A stretch of DNA of 64,000 bases, from contig JAYKKT010000064.1 of the NCBI GenBank assembly GCA_036023115.1, positions 10,791,001 to 10,855,000 on the forward strand, read 5' to 3'. Below the pieces are notes generated by a model. It did no database searches, was not told the origin of the DNA, and saw only the letters and a program-made list of their open reading frames with translations. The stretch's first letter is position 1. Every line of letters starts with the position of its first letter. A program made the position numbers and the translations under genes. Below, in pieces: positions 1 through 11,809 of the stretch. Origin of the DNA: Brasenia schreberi (Eukaryota; Streptophyta; Magnoliopsida; Nymphaeales; Cabombaceae).

Positions 1-470
1 AATGTAAATGGAAGTTCAGCAGTATATGACCTGAAAGTCATGCTTCCATTTTCGTCTTGTTACTTGACAGTTTGACAGGTTATACATGGCTTGTTGCCGA
101 GGCATATGACTTGATTGTTTGTGCATTAAGCTTGTATCTCTTTACTTCGATTCTTGATGAACTAATGAAATGCATTCAAGATTAATTTCTTAGTTATTAA
201 TAAATGATAATATATTGTTGATACATTTTCATTGTCCAGTTTCTTACACCTTCTTATTAGAACCCAGTACAAATTTTGAAAGGAAAGTATTTGGGAGAAA
301 GATATTAGCAAAATTCAGCATGATATTATTTACACCAGAGTCGGGGATTAACATCTCGTTTAGTTTAATACAAGCTAACAATATGCATGATTCTTGGCAA
401 AGAACGGTGCTATTGAACAAGGATGTAATTTTGTATTCTATACACATCCTACAGACAGAGATGTAAGCTT
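1..470. other. AT-rich upstream sequence, no gene seen
   Basis: No coding exon, RNA gene or transposon end was recognised here. Short open frames exist on both strands but show no domain and no coding bias. It could hold the 3' end of a neighbouring transcript lying to the left. Confidence 0.4.
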
Positions 471-563
471 TGTCCGATGAATCAAACGAAGCAACACGGG
501 CCGCCGTGTTGAGAGGATTCAAACCCGACCTGCAGTTGGGTCGTATCGTACCTGGATTTGAAA

Positions 564-571
564 CCGCCAAA
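564..571 (-). promoter_or_regulatory. E2F-binding site upstream of H2A.X
   Basis: On the minus strand these bases read TTTGGCGG, an exact match to the plant E2F consensus TTTSSCGS. The site is about 140 bp upstream of the TATA box and 253 bp upstream of the ATG. E2F sites are known in promoters of S-phase and DNA-damage genes, including plant H2A.X; use of this one is inferred. Confidence 0.6.
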
Positions 572-660
572 ACCCGATTCATGTTTCATCTGCGAATCAG
601 CGGATGGAGGGCTGCGATCGGCCTATTTGGCATCTTTAAGGCTTGCCGCGCTGGTAATCC

Positions 661-682
661 ATTGGAGAGAGCTCTAGCCAAT
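661..682 (+). promoter_or_regulatory. Pair of CCAAT boxes in opposite orientation
   Basis: ATTGG (inverted CCAAT) at 661-665 and CCAAT at 678-682 lie 30-50 bp upstream of the TATA box. This is the usual place for NF-Y sites in a histone promoter. Confidence 0.5.
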
Positions 683-711
683 GAGAGTCCACAGCGCTGT
701 TCAGGGATGAC

Positions 712-720
712 TATATATAA
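712..720 (+). promoter_or_regulatory. TATA box of H2A.X
   Basis: TATATATAA lies 104 bp upstream of the H2A.X start codon. That leaves a short leader of about 70-80 bases. No upstream ATG lies in the predicted leader, and the next ATG downstream at 824 starts the histone. Confidence 0.65.
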
Positions 721-823
721 TCGTCTTCCCTTCTCTTTCTGCCCGATCTGCGAACTTTTCTGACATTAGGGTTCTTTGTTTCCCTTTTCTCGCAATCTCT
801 CTGACGTAAGAAGCAAGAAGAAG

Positions 824-1811
824 ATGAGTTCTGGTGGAACCAAGGGCGGACGAGGTAAGCCCAAATCATCGAAGTCGGTCTCCCGATCGCAGAAGGCCGG
901 CCTCCAATTTCCCGTCGGAAGGATTGCTCGATTTCTTAAGGCCGGAAAGTATGCGGAGCGAGTCGGAGCCGGCGCTCCTGTCTATCTCTCTGCTGTTCTC
1001 GAGTACCTAGCAGCCGAGGTACTGCCGACTGCCGAGAAAACAGAGACTCCATTAGTTTTCTTTTGTCTTTTTTCGTTTTTCTATTTTCTATCGATCTTGG
1101 ATGATTCGGAAAGGGGAATGTGTTGTTATATGCCGTGATCTTCGATCTAGCGATTGGAGACGTTGCCGAAAAGTTTTGAAAGATTGACTCTTATCCTTCT
1201 CTTTAGATATCGTACTTTCATTTTCTGCATTCTATTGCTTTCGTATTCGTCAGTGAGACTTAAATCTTTGGTGTTGTTGTATGCTAGAACCCAGATGATG
1301 CCATTAAAAGAAGAACTGATATGTCACTTTTATGATCCGATTTCCTTTTTGAACATGTTTCTCCTTGAACGTCCTCTTTTTTGTAATAAAAAAACAAATC
1401 TTTTCTTTATCATACCTTGTAATCGACATACCAATAGTTCCTCTTTTGCACACAGTACTTTCGCATGCTTCTAGTGCTTCTCTGATTTGTGTAGACGATA
1501 CTCGTTGTTTTCAAATTTCTTTTGCATTTGTACTTTTGATCCATCTTTGATGATCATAGATGAAGGGGATGGTGTTCTTTTCTGTGTAGGTTCTGGAATT
1601 GGCTGGCAATGCTGCGAGGGACAACAAGAAGAATCGGATCGTGCCAAGGCACATTCAGTTGGCTGTAAGGAACGACGAGGAGTTGAGCAAACTTCTCGGG
1701 ACGGTGACAATTGCGAATGGTGGTGTGCTTCCAAACATCCACCAGGTGCTCCTGCCGAAGAAGACGGGGAAAGGCAAGGATGAACCTGGTTCCGCTTCTC
1801 AGGAATTCTAG
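824..1811 (+). CDS. H2AX: Histone H2A.X, two exons (824-1018, 1590-1811)
   Basis: Exon 1 (65 codons) joins exon 2 (73 codons plus TAG) through a 571-bp phase-0 GT-AG intron, giving 138 residues, about the length of plant H2A.X. The basic tail rich in G, K and S is followed by the histone fold ([24 protein letters not shown], then [12 protein letters not shown]). The protein ends SASQEF. SQEF is the SQ[E/D]-hydrophobic motif that defines H2A.X, and Ser135 is the residue that ATM/ATR kinases phosphorylate at DNA breaks. Plant H2A.W tails (KSPKK) and H2A.Z features are absent. The ATG at 824 is chosen over one at 776 because it gives the canonical N-terminus MSSGG. An E2F site, CCAAT boxes and a TATA box upstream fit S-phase expression. 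The gene is intact with no frameshift. Confidence 0.97.
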
Positions 1812-4800
1812 GACTGCATATTTTCTGTTTCCCAAAGGTCTCCCTTTTCTCTGTTATGTTAGGGGAGGTGTTGGGGTTTTACATTTTGTAAATTCCTGTT
1901 GGTGTGCATTGAAAAAATGGATCTTCTCCTCAGCGTGTTGATTTTACCAAATATAGGCTAATGGAAGTTTACTGAAAAACCTTATGCAATCGCTTGTGAT
2001 TTCCTTGTCGATTTTCATGCTGCCCATATTTTGTTATAATGGCCTAAACCACCGGTATCCGCAACTCATTAAGGCTCACCTGGCACTGGTTTTTCTCCAT
2101 TCACAAGATTTGAACCCGATGGTCTAAACCACTGGTATTCCATGAGCTGGGATTTTGCTTGTAATATCCTGAAATGCCTTGAGTGCTGCTTAACTTTAAT
2201 CGTGGGAGTTTAGTTTCAAAATCTCTTATTGCCAAGAATGACGATATAGAAGATTGTCCATGATTCTGATTTTATATATAGCCTTGCAGGATCACGGATT
2301 ATGTGCCTGAGGGTGGTGCCGGTGTCTGGTTTGGTTTGGTTCGGTTCTGGGCTCATCCTCAAACCAGACTGATACAATAGGTTTAGGGATGTTCTTGGGA
2401 TGAGGGTCTCCCAGTCCCTGTAGGGCATTACCCCGAATGGGGTGGATTTGGGTGATCCATGTACCTATTGGGACTGAAGCCGGGAATAGTAGAAAGGATC
2501 ACTGCAGGGATCGGGGCGGGGAACTATGTACGTGAACCTGCATCCCATTCGCACAACCCTCAGGTCAATTGCCCAAGATACCATGCCATATATATATCCT
2601 TAATTCCCCGTTGCCCCCCTTTCGTTCTGGTTCTCCCTCAACTCCTCCTAAAAAATCTGAAAGCCTAAGCGGGGTGAGCTTTCCCCCAGTCAAGGGCGCT
2701 CAGACCTTCCTTTGGGATCCTTTATTGGTCAACAGTGGTGAGTATAGCAGTACTAAGAACGCTGGGGCCGATCTTGGAAAGAGTGCTACCCGTAAGTAGT
2801 AATTTGGGGAGGATGTTAAGGCGGGTGGAGCGTGGGTGTGGAACTGTATGACGATCGAGTTGATTGGTGTGCTTCATCTGCAAATGAAGCGGAAGCTCCA
2901 AAGCTTCATTGAACTCAGCCATTCCATTGCCCTCTCAAGCTGCATGCTTTCGTTAGCCGGCAGCGAGAGTCTGGCCGATGAAGCGGTAAGCAGTGAAGGT
3001 GTGAAAGTTAATGTTCTCAGCAAGGAGATTAAGGCAAGCGACTGAGGAAGCATGGGATCTCCGCCGCTTTTGCAAGAAGGATCACAAAACGAAGCAAGAG
3101 AGCACTCGTGAGGTTAGATACCTCCATCTGGTGCTTTATTTATGGTACCTAAGGCTTCCATTTCTCTCTCTTAAATGACCTGATTCGCCGAGATGGGTCC
3201 TTGTAGGGACCCATGGGATGGGGACGATGATCTCCGCCCTGCCTCATGAACATCCCCAAATAGGTTCTCAAAATTTGAGAACCAAACCAAATCATTATAC
3301 AGACCCAAAGCATTGGCTCCCGTTTGGTTTTATCCCAAACCAAGGTTCTTTACCTTTTAATAAGCCAATATTATAATACTTGGTGCATAATATGTAATCC
3401 ATCACACAATAAGTAAACTTTAGTAAGTTACACATGAACTTATTTGCATATAAAGTGCTATGACACAAAACTATATCAATTATTATTATATACTAGGCTA
3501 AAAGCCAAAGAAATTAACATGCGCCCTCCCCCTCCCTCTCTCACTCTCTCTCAAAAGAAGAGAGAAAGTAACACGGAAGAAATATACAATAACTTATCAA
3601 AAAAATAATAATAACTTATAAAAAAAACTAACATTTTCTAGCTCACACTTTTGTACCGACACCAAATAAGTTAATCCTTGTGTTACAACCTAATAGATTA
3701 GAAACTACGTGCTAATAATTTTCAAGTGTTGTCAAATTTTACATAACTCTGCTTATGTAAGGGATCACTGTTGCATAGTTGAGTTGGTCTGAAGCTCAAT
3801 AAAGGAGGAGAGTTGTATTAGGATTTTGATAGCAAAACTTTGTCATACTTATCTTACATGAATTCTATAAATTATGATAGGACTATGTAGAAATAATATA
3901 CTTGACACATCTACTATGGAAAAAGGTTTAGTTGTCAAACTTTTACATACAATACCAAAGTTATGTATACGGATTAGGTTCTAATAATTTGGTCCTAGAC
4001 ATGCAAAGTTAAAAAAACCAAACTGAACCATTGGTTTGGGTCAGTTTGATAGGTTTTGTGTCAGTTCACTGAACAACCCTAAGTATGTTGAGTATGTGCA
4101 TATGTAGAAAAAGTGGCTTTTCTTCTTCTAGGGTTGTCCTTCCGCAGTCTATGCAGAAGTGAATTTTACATATCATATTCTCCAAAACCTATTATTTCTC
4201 CACTAAGTTTATTGGCTACGTGGATTCTTCGTCGTCATTGAGCCTTATCTTGAATCATTAACATTTTAACCCAAGATTCAAAATCTCACATATTCTGGCC
4301 AGAGCTTCAAGCGGCAACCCTTATTAGAAAGTGTTCCAATCATCAAGGTTTTTAGTTGAATGGGAGACGGAAGCAAGATGCGTGCCTTGGGAATCCAACT
4401 CATGAAATTCAACTTGTGATCACCCTAGCCAAGTGACATGCCGATCATCAGAATTTGACCAGCATCAGACACGAACTTCAAGATGACATTTACGAGTCAA
4501 CCATGTTTACTTTTCATGCATCACACAGATGGTCCTATCGCCTTAATTTGCATCATGGATAAATAGCTTTCAATAACTAAATATGATATGTAACGCTTAT
4601 AGTTCCATCTATTCAAACAGGGGCATCAGTACATCATCACAAGATCGATTTTTTTGCTCCGTATGGAACGGAGGAACAGGCTTCAAAGACGAAAAGTGAT
4701 CCCAAGAAAAGGAAATTAAAGAACAGTAGAGGTTTGGAAGAACCTCAAGGAACGAATGTCTACCAAAATCACCAGAAAATGGAGAACTTACACAGAAAAA

Positions 4801-4840
4801 TCAAGAGAGAGAGTTTTCAGCTTACGGTTTTCCTTCTTGT
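1812..4840. other. Intergenic, with remnants of a GGTTTGG-rich element
   Basis: No gene was found in this stretch. At 2315-2440 and 3180-3340 there are related sequences in opposite orientation (GGTTTGGTT-type tracts, then GGGATGTTC, then GGGTC-rich sequence), as if they were the ends of one decayed element. A further AACC/GGTTTGG patch lies at 4008-4075. The frame at 2836-3045 shows no recognisable domain. Confidence 0.3.
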
Positions 4841-5332
4841 TCAATGATCCACGGTAAAAACGGGCGCGTCCTTTGAGAGATCTCTCCACTTGGCCGTCGG
4901 GGCGGCGTACCTGGTGGAGAAGTCACCGTAAAAGTGCTCTGCCTCATGGCTGGGACCGCCCTCGTCGAAGTTGAGTGCGTAGCTGAGCGCGTCGTACTGG
5001 CATCGGCCTGCTCGATGCCTCCCGTTCCGGTTGAACCGCCGGATGAACGTCTTCCACTTCGGCCCAGCGATGATCTCCGACAACTCCCGCACCCGCTTCA
5101 GAGCGTTCCAGCCTCTGACCCACCATTTGCCGCTGTTTCCTGGCTCCTCGGCAGCCGTCTTCACCCACTCCCACCACTCGCCGCGGAAGCATGTCACGCG
5201 CCGGGCGGACTGGTCTGCCGGAAAACAGGTGAACCAGAAGCAGCCACATGGGCGGTGGAGGAGCAGATCGGTCGATTGGTCCACGACGAGCTGGTGAGAC
5301 GATTCGGGAATCTCCGGTATGGGGCGGGCCAT
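4841..5332 (-). CDS. Small Trp-rich plant protein of unknown function
   Basis: The frame encodes 163 residues from the ATG at 5332; an in-frame ATG at 5362 would add ten hydrophobic residues. I prefer 5332 because MARPIPEIPESS is a plausible N-terminus and the extension looks like leader sequence. The DNA is clearly more GC-rich than its surroundings, as expected for coding sequence. The protein is rich in Trp and Arg. It has a CGCFWFTCFP segment, a WWEWVKTA segment, a central GKWWVRGW...KVRELSE-like region, then PKWKTFIRRF, and a C-terminal YDALSYALNFDEGG motif. That arrangement looks like a small conserved plant family that I cannot name with confidence. There is no signal peptide, clear membrane span or catalytic motif. 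TTTCAG before GAACTCTTG at about 5550 on the minus strand may mark a 5'-UTR intron acceptor. Confidence 0.6.
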   Translation of the reverse strand: MARPIPEIPESSHQLVVDQSTDLLLHRPCGCFWFTCFPADQSARRVTCFRGEWWEWVKTAAEEPGNSGKWWVRGWNALKRVRELSEIIAGPKWKTFIRRFNRNGRHRAGRCQYDALSYALNFDEGGPSHEAEHFYGDFSTRYAAPTAKWRDLSKDAPVFTVDH

Positions 5333-5460
5333 CAAGAGCACGAAGATCCCTGCCTTTTGCAAAAGGAAGATAGCTAGACGCTTTCTCTAACGGGAAACGT
5401 TCACAAGGCACAATTCATACGGCAGAAAGAAACCGATCTTGAACGAAATCGAACGAACTT

Positions 5461-5497
5461 CAGGCCGATCGAACACGCCAGGCCGATCGAACACACC
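5461..5497 (+). repeat. 18-bp tandem duplication in a probable leader
   Basis: The unit CAGGCCGATCGAACACGC occurs twice head to tail, with a partial third copy just upstream. It lies about 130-165 bp upstream of the start of the minus-strand gene at 4841-5332, probably in its leader. Confidence 0.5.
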
Positions 5498-6890
5498 TCG
5501 CTGCAGATGTATCGAGAGAAGCACCAGACAAGACGTCCACAAGAGTTCCTGAAACACACACGAATTTAAAACCATTTCTCCGTCTACCTAACCTAGTTTT
5601 CCAATAAAATTTCAGACAAACCAGTACCTAAAGTTCCCTTAAGGGAAATCCGACAAAGGAATGACTACAGAGAATTAGAACACTACATAACTCCCAAAGC
5701 CACGGTAAACCAGAAAAAGATTAACAAAACTTTCCACCGGAGCAAAGATCTTCCTTTGGAACAAGAAACTGGAAAAAATGATCTCGGAATCAAATATCCG
5801 GAAAAGTATACAGTACCACGGCACGATTGAGAATTCTTCTACGCCGAAGCGACAAGAAAAATCGAAATGCAAGAAACGGAGGAAGAATACAAGGATACAA
5901 CTCAAAACAATAAAGAGATGACACCTACCGCCTCTATTGACGTGTAAATCATACGGACGACGATCACAATCACAAAGCGATGGAGAAGAGGACCCACGCA
6001 GATAATGAGGATATCTCCGACGAGGATGATGCAACGAAAGAACTCCGTTACGTGCTTATCCTGCTTCCCCTAAATGCTAATGGTAGATATGAGAGAGAGA
6101 GACTCCCCCTAGCAGGAAGAGGGTGTGGGATGAGAGCCTCGCCGGAGGGAACGGGAAGGTCGCGTGGGCCTGCTTATATACGGCGAGATTTCATCGGGGA
6201 AGGGCTTGACCTGCAACGACCGGTCGCCAGTTAGTGGTGACCTGGCGCTTTCAACCGTCAACCTGGTTTCAGTTTGATTGAAGATGGAATTGGAACTGAA
6301 CCTGATATTTTCAGGTTGGTTTCTTGTTCGGTTCGGTTTCAATTGAAACCGCTGAACCGATCCCAACAGAGCATATCTAGGTCAGCCACATGAGGACGAC
6401 CTTCTTTACCGTGAGTCGCTGGGTATATCCGCCGCACCGATTCGTCTCGCCCCTCGCTTATCACCTGAGCAGTGAGAACCAGTCTGTTATAAAACCGAGT
6501 TCTGATCCAACCCGAATTCAAACCTGAGCCTGTGTCTTGTCTTTTCTAAGTTCTAATTTCGTGTTTTATTCATCAGCCTAAGAAAAAACGTGTTTCTAGG
6601 ACCCATGGCCAAGATTGAGCCTTGAGCCTATGCTTTTCCTTAGCACACCAACTCAGACCGATTGAGTCCATTCTGGCACAAACTCCATTCTCTGCTTGGT
6701 TAGCTAACTTTTTCTTGTTCTTTGTTGAGACTATTAGTAGTAAAGTAGTGTGATACCGAAAATGATAAAAATGGCACAATATGGATGAGGTAATTTGAAC
6801 ATATTAAAGGTGGTCATTCGTGAAAAGGTTTGAAAAAATTTGATTGTGGATAATTTTATTTCTCGGTTTCCAATGGGAGGTGAGCCAAAT

Positions 6891-6962
6891 AAGCATGCCT
6901 TGGGTATTGAATTCATGACCTTCGACATGTGATTTGAGCCTCCTAACTAGGTCAGCTAGGGC
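6891..6962 (-). mobile_element. SINE family 1 copy (partial)
   Basis: On the minus strand it reads a tRNA-like A-box region (AGCTGACCTAGTTAGGAGG) and then the family signature of 'AAGGTCATGA' followed by 'ATTCAATACCC' as a decayed B box. It shares this order with the fuller copies at 29846-29942 and 38026-38128. Confidence 0.6.
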
Positions 6963-8082
6963 TTTAGTGCTGAATCATGAATACTTAAGTATAAAAATAG
7001 TTTGAAGTGTTGGAAGGAAATAATAAATCATGATCTTGTTTTTTGACTGAAGTGTTAACGTGCCATTCTCTATAGCAAATTTTAGTAAGGAAAAAAATTG
7101 GTTTTGGTTTTGGAAGATAATTCTAAATGGATAATGTGTTTAAGTGCATATTTATGCATAGCTATTTTTACTGTTCCATTGACATGATCAACTGTAAGAT
7201 TTGAATTAAAAAAGGTAAACAATACCATAATACTTTTCTTATATTATTCAATATATCATGTGAATTAAATACTATTTGTTTTATCACTTTCACATTTTAT
7301 TATGAAGATCGAACAATAAAAATATTTATGTGTGATTATGTACTGAAAAACATTATGTATTTATAACTACCTCTTGGTTTTAGTGTAACTTTGGCATGTT
7401 CGGTGGTTAGGGATATCAATAAATGGTATTTAGGTCAATCTTTAGGAAATCAGATTTTACCTAATTGGATTCAGATAAAATATCAACACCGAATCCTATT
7501 CAAATATCTAATTAGTTGATATTTTAAATATAAATATTATAGTGAGCTGCCGATGCAAATAGGGAATACCAAGATTTTACTCTGCTTCTATCGGAAGCTT
7601 ATTCAGGTTATGTATTTGGATTTAAAACTTGAGTTGGATATCATTGACTTGACTGAATTCAACCGAACCAATTTGGATTTCGTAGTGGGGTCCAACCCAA
7701 ACTTCCTTGTCATAATGTTGAAGCTCAGCACATTCTCGTAATGGGGTCAGGTCTGTGAGTAAGATACAGCCATTTTAGTCCTGGTCAGGTCAGACTAAGC
7801 CTGCAAAAGCAGCAAGCATTGATTGGACATGGACCCTGTGGGTCCATTACTCCTTAGTAAGAAAAAGTTGCCACCTCTTCTTTTGAATCCAAATATTATG
7901 ATTAGCTATCTTGTGGGTCCAAGTATTGGATTCAGGATAAGGGTTCAACCCGTAATTCCGCCAGCCATTGAACAGGTCTCACGAATCCACAAATTTGCTT
8001 TTTGAGAAACGAATTTCGCTATCAAAAAAAGAATAAAATTTAAAAGGTCAGGAAACTTTATAAAATCTAAGAAAATGCATAA

Positions 8083-8158
8083 AGATCAATAGCTCATCTG
8101 GACAGTGGGTCGAGTCACAAGTTGCATGTCATGTGTTCGAAACCCAGGGCATACATCA
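8083..8158 (+). mobile_element. SINE family 1 copy (partial)
   Basis: ATAGCTCATCTGGACAG (A box), then GTCATGTGTTCGAAACCCAGG (near-canonical tRNA B box) and GCATACATC, in the same order as the other family 1 copies. The 3' third, normally ending TTGTAC, is missing. Confidence 0.6.
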
Positions 8159-9382
8159 AAAGCATAGCAGAAACAGTTAAATTCAACATTCTTCATTAGA
8201 ATATCGGATGCAAAAGAAATACATCGAAATGAATAGTGAAAAATGCATATAAAGTAAGTGAAGATCAGCTTGGATTGGGGTAATGCCCATGAAATAATCA
8301 AACCCTCAGGCGAATCTTTAATTCGTGCTATGGCACTATACAATCGATAAACTTGGACTTAGTGCCCAAACTAATCACCAACATTTGGTCTCACCTCGCT
8401 CACCATAGGCAAGACCAGACCTGTGTCAACTCCTTCCAAGCCGAATCATGGGGGCTGGGGCTTAGTTTGAGTTTCGGCTTTCATCGAACTCGACTCGATT
8501 GCCTTGTAAAAATGATTTATTAAATGGATCACTGCCATGCCAAGCAAGAACAGGTAGGTTAGAGCTAACCATACAAAGCCTGGAAGTGCCTTTGTCTTAT
8601 GTTTGGGCTGCTATACCTTCCTCAAATTTCACTGATCAAATAGGTGCATTCTTCACCCAAGGGCAGGGTGGTTCGACCAAGTTGAGTTCTAAAGCAAAAG
8701 TTGGATTCTACATGTGACTCAAAAGGTTTGGGGCCTAAGGCTAAAAATTTGAAGCCTAAAAAGTTATGTCTTAAAGTTTTGCGGCCTACAGGATTGACTG
8801 CATGATGAGTTTAAAATCCGGGGACCTAAGGCGACCGCGATAAGGGAGAAAATGTTAGAGCAAGAAGAAAGAAGAAAGAACCAAAGTTGGTTTACTTGAT
8901 GGTTTGGAGAGGACGTCAATGGTGGGAAATGATTGTTTGGTAGGGAAGATCAATCACAGCAATAAATTGATGTGTTCCTTCTTCTGTTGGCAAGTGCGTT
9001 GTTTCCTACGTTCACACACCTGCTATTGAACTCAACACGCTTGAAAGTGAACCGGCGAGCGGTGCATGGTCCCCTGTAAGTCCACTAGATTTCTGTGTGT
9101 GTGCGCACACGCATCGGTGCATGTGCTTGTATGTGTATGAGAGAGCCGATATACTCATACTTTGAATCTGTTTACCCTCTTTTTCTTATTCTTCTTTCTT
9201 TTCGGTTAGATTTGAAACATTATGAGAAAATGGATGGTTCTTTATAAGTGTTGGATCGAGATTCGAGACATAGGAGAAATGGTTTAAGACGATCTGAGGT
9301 TTGAACTCACAAAAAGTGTTCAAACTGCTGAAGAATGTTATAGTAGTTTTTAAATTTTAATATGAGCAAAATCAAAATCATA

Positions 9383-9490
9383 TTAAACTTGCTTAACACA
9401 CACATGCACACCCCAAGAATCACACTCACCATCTATAAGGGAGTCGGAGGGCTCCGTCAGATGAGCTAACTCCCTGCTTGCGTGCACAAC
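9383..9490 (-). mobile_element. SINE family 2 copy (diverged)
   Basis: The minus strand reads GAGTTAGCTCATCTGACGG, then an interval ending in TGATTC, then GTGCATGTGTGTGTTAAG. This matches the order (TTAGCTCAA, GACTC, GTGCATG...TGTTAGGC) of the copies at 20766 and 55711. Middle divergence makes the assignment moderate. Confidence 0.45.
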
Positions 9491-10429
9491 TTCTTGCTCT
9501 AACAATTTTATCGCTAAGAATTGTCATAGATCTTTAACGAAACACCCACCAACTTGGGACCCATTTTTTTAGATCGGACTGAAATTCGGATCTAATTCCA
9601 AACCTTTGGAAATTGGTATTGGGTGAGAATTTATGAACCAGTAGAAAAGCCTTGTTTTAACGACTGATAAAGTATACTTATTTAAATAAAAAGCTGGTTG
9701 GAACTTCTTAACATGTAAGTTATCATTGCCACTATTTTTTGTATGTAAAGTATAATTATTTAAATGCCTTGATATAGACATGTCGGGTTCCAGGTAACTT
9801 GGAACCTAGAACTAAAACCGAACCGTCTACTACAAAGCCAAACCTCAACTTGTGTTAATACATGTGTAATATATATTATTAATAGGCGGTTTAAAATTGT
9901 CGATTCTGGTTGTGAACTGGTTCTTGAAAACTATGAACCGTAATTGAAACCGAGGGTCCTCGGATTCGGTTACGGTTCCGAAGCCGGTTTGGCCGGTTCT
10001 GATTACTAGCGGTTTCGAAGCTAGTTTGGTTTCAGTTCGAACCACCAAACAGATTTTGAACCGGCCATGTCTACCTTCATGGATACTAGGGTTACATGGT
10101 AAGCATCTATTAGCTATGATAGCATCGTACCTACTGTACAAACCAATGTTGTAAAAAACATATCGGAGCATCGTACGATATGGTACAATACAGTGTCATT
10201 TTTATAATTTTGCATTTGGTGATTTAAAAAAAATAATTATTAATAAATCTAGTTTAGAAAAATTTGAAAATAACAAATATAATATATATAATTCTAACAC
10301 AATCAACATTAAACAAAATTGAATTCAAAAGCTTGATTCAAATAAAAATTCTTAAGAAAATTAGAAATGATCAGTAAGAGTGAATGAATTTGTAAACAAC
10401 TTTTATCATCATTAATTAGATATAAAGTA

Positions 10430-11627
10430 CAAAGTTACGAAGTACAAACTACATGAAATTAAGCCACTGAATGAAATTTTAAAACCATAAATTCTAATAG
10501 AACCATCATCCACCCAAATATAAAAATTATAACAATTAGTTATTGATTTGTTATACAAAACATAGATCATAATCAACAAAAGCATTATAATCATTATAGT
10601 AAGGTTGTTAGCATCATCATCATTGTCACCACCATCACCATCATCTTCCTCTTCCTCCTCTACAATTGGATCCTTCAATCCAACACCTTCCCCATCATTA
10701 TCTCCAATTTTACTTCTGTTATATCGTCCTTTAGTTTTCATCCTCTAAATTGACAGGAAGTTCCTCTTCTTCGACCCAATCATTAATAATATAAATATTT
10801 TCATAGCTTAATTGGTAATGTGGCACCTTCCTTACCCATCTTTCATCTCTTTGTATTTGTCTAAAAAAAATAAAAGAAACAATACAACTATAAAATAATA
10901 TTTATTTTCTTATTAATCATTATTAATAAGAACTTAAGAAGAAAAACTAAAGAGAAATATACATGTTTTTAAATAATTAAATCAAGTTACCTTTGTCTTA
11001 ACTTCATATTGTATGATATATAGACCAAATCACAAAAATGGGTATGCTCCAATTTGTTTCTCTTCTTCGTCTGAATGCATTCAAAAAAATTCAATTTCTT
11101 TCACATCCACTAGAATTAGGTTCAATATATATTGAGCATACCTTGATAAGTTTGGTGCATCTACACCAAAGCGAGCCCACCATTCATCTAAAATAAAATA
11201 TAATAATAAGAAATACTTAAAGTCAATCAATTCATGATCAAATGAAATAATTGATAACTTATCAAATATCAATAAAAACAAATCATACCTTGCCACATTT
11301 GGGAGCAGAGTTGTATTGCAGTTGGACATTCCAAAGTCTCCAACATTATATATATATATACTTTCTTAATTGTAAATGAATATTACACCAAATAGATGAA
11401 TCTTGCACAAGGTTAATTGCATTTAATATCTTATCTTTAACTTCTTCGTCTTCTACAAAGTTAGAAGAAAATCTAATAGAGGGGTTAAGATAATAAGAAA
11501 TCACATGCAAATTATGATGCATTTGTCGGTTCTACCGTGCATCACTACACTTCTAAACCTTCTTCAATAGTGATCGTATGCGGTCTAGGTTTGCATGTAT
11601 TTTTAATTTGGCCATATCTATTGCATC

Positions 11628-11669
<42 letters not shown>

Positions 11670-11671
11670 GT

Positions 11672-11751
<80 letters not shown>

Positions 11752-11759
11752 TGTATATG

Positions 11760-11809
<50 letters not shown>

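Larger units (their letters stand above)
5500..10400. other. Intergenic, with SINE copies and AACCGG-rich patches
   Basis: No host gene was recognised. The stretch holds a perfect 14-bp palindrome (TTCCCTTAAGGGAA) near 5634-5647 and AACC/GGTT-rich patches at 6230-6365 and 9780-10080. SINE copies are at 6891-6962, 8083-8158 and 9383-9490. Several open frames of 60-112 codons lack domains. Confidence 0.4.

Noticed and set aside
3911..3938. Another RTE 3' end (CTACTATGGAAAAAGG...TTTAGTTGT)
   Set aside because: The match is short, the GTAGCCGACCCC core and GTT tail are missing, and no target duplication is visible.
4934..5411. Three other long frames over the GC-rich block at 4.9-5.4 kb
   Set aside because: They are shadows of the minus-strand frame 4841-5332. 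GC-rich coding DNA often leaves the other frames open, and only that frame has coherent motifs.
8710..8830. Relation to 28290-28500 through repeated AGGCC/GGCCTAA words
   Set aside because: Shared words are short and spacing differs, so a common element could not be supported by eye.
10412..10741. Acidic 109-codon minus-strand frame considered as a separate gene
   Set aside because: It follows the hAT C-terminal blocks, is built on simple GAT/GAG repeats, and has no domain of its own.
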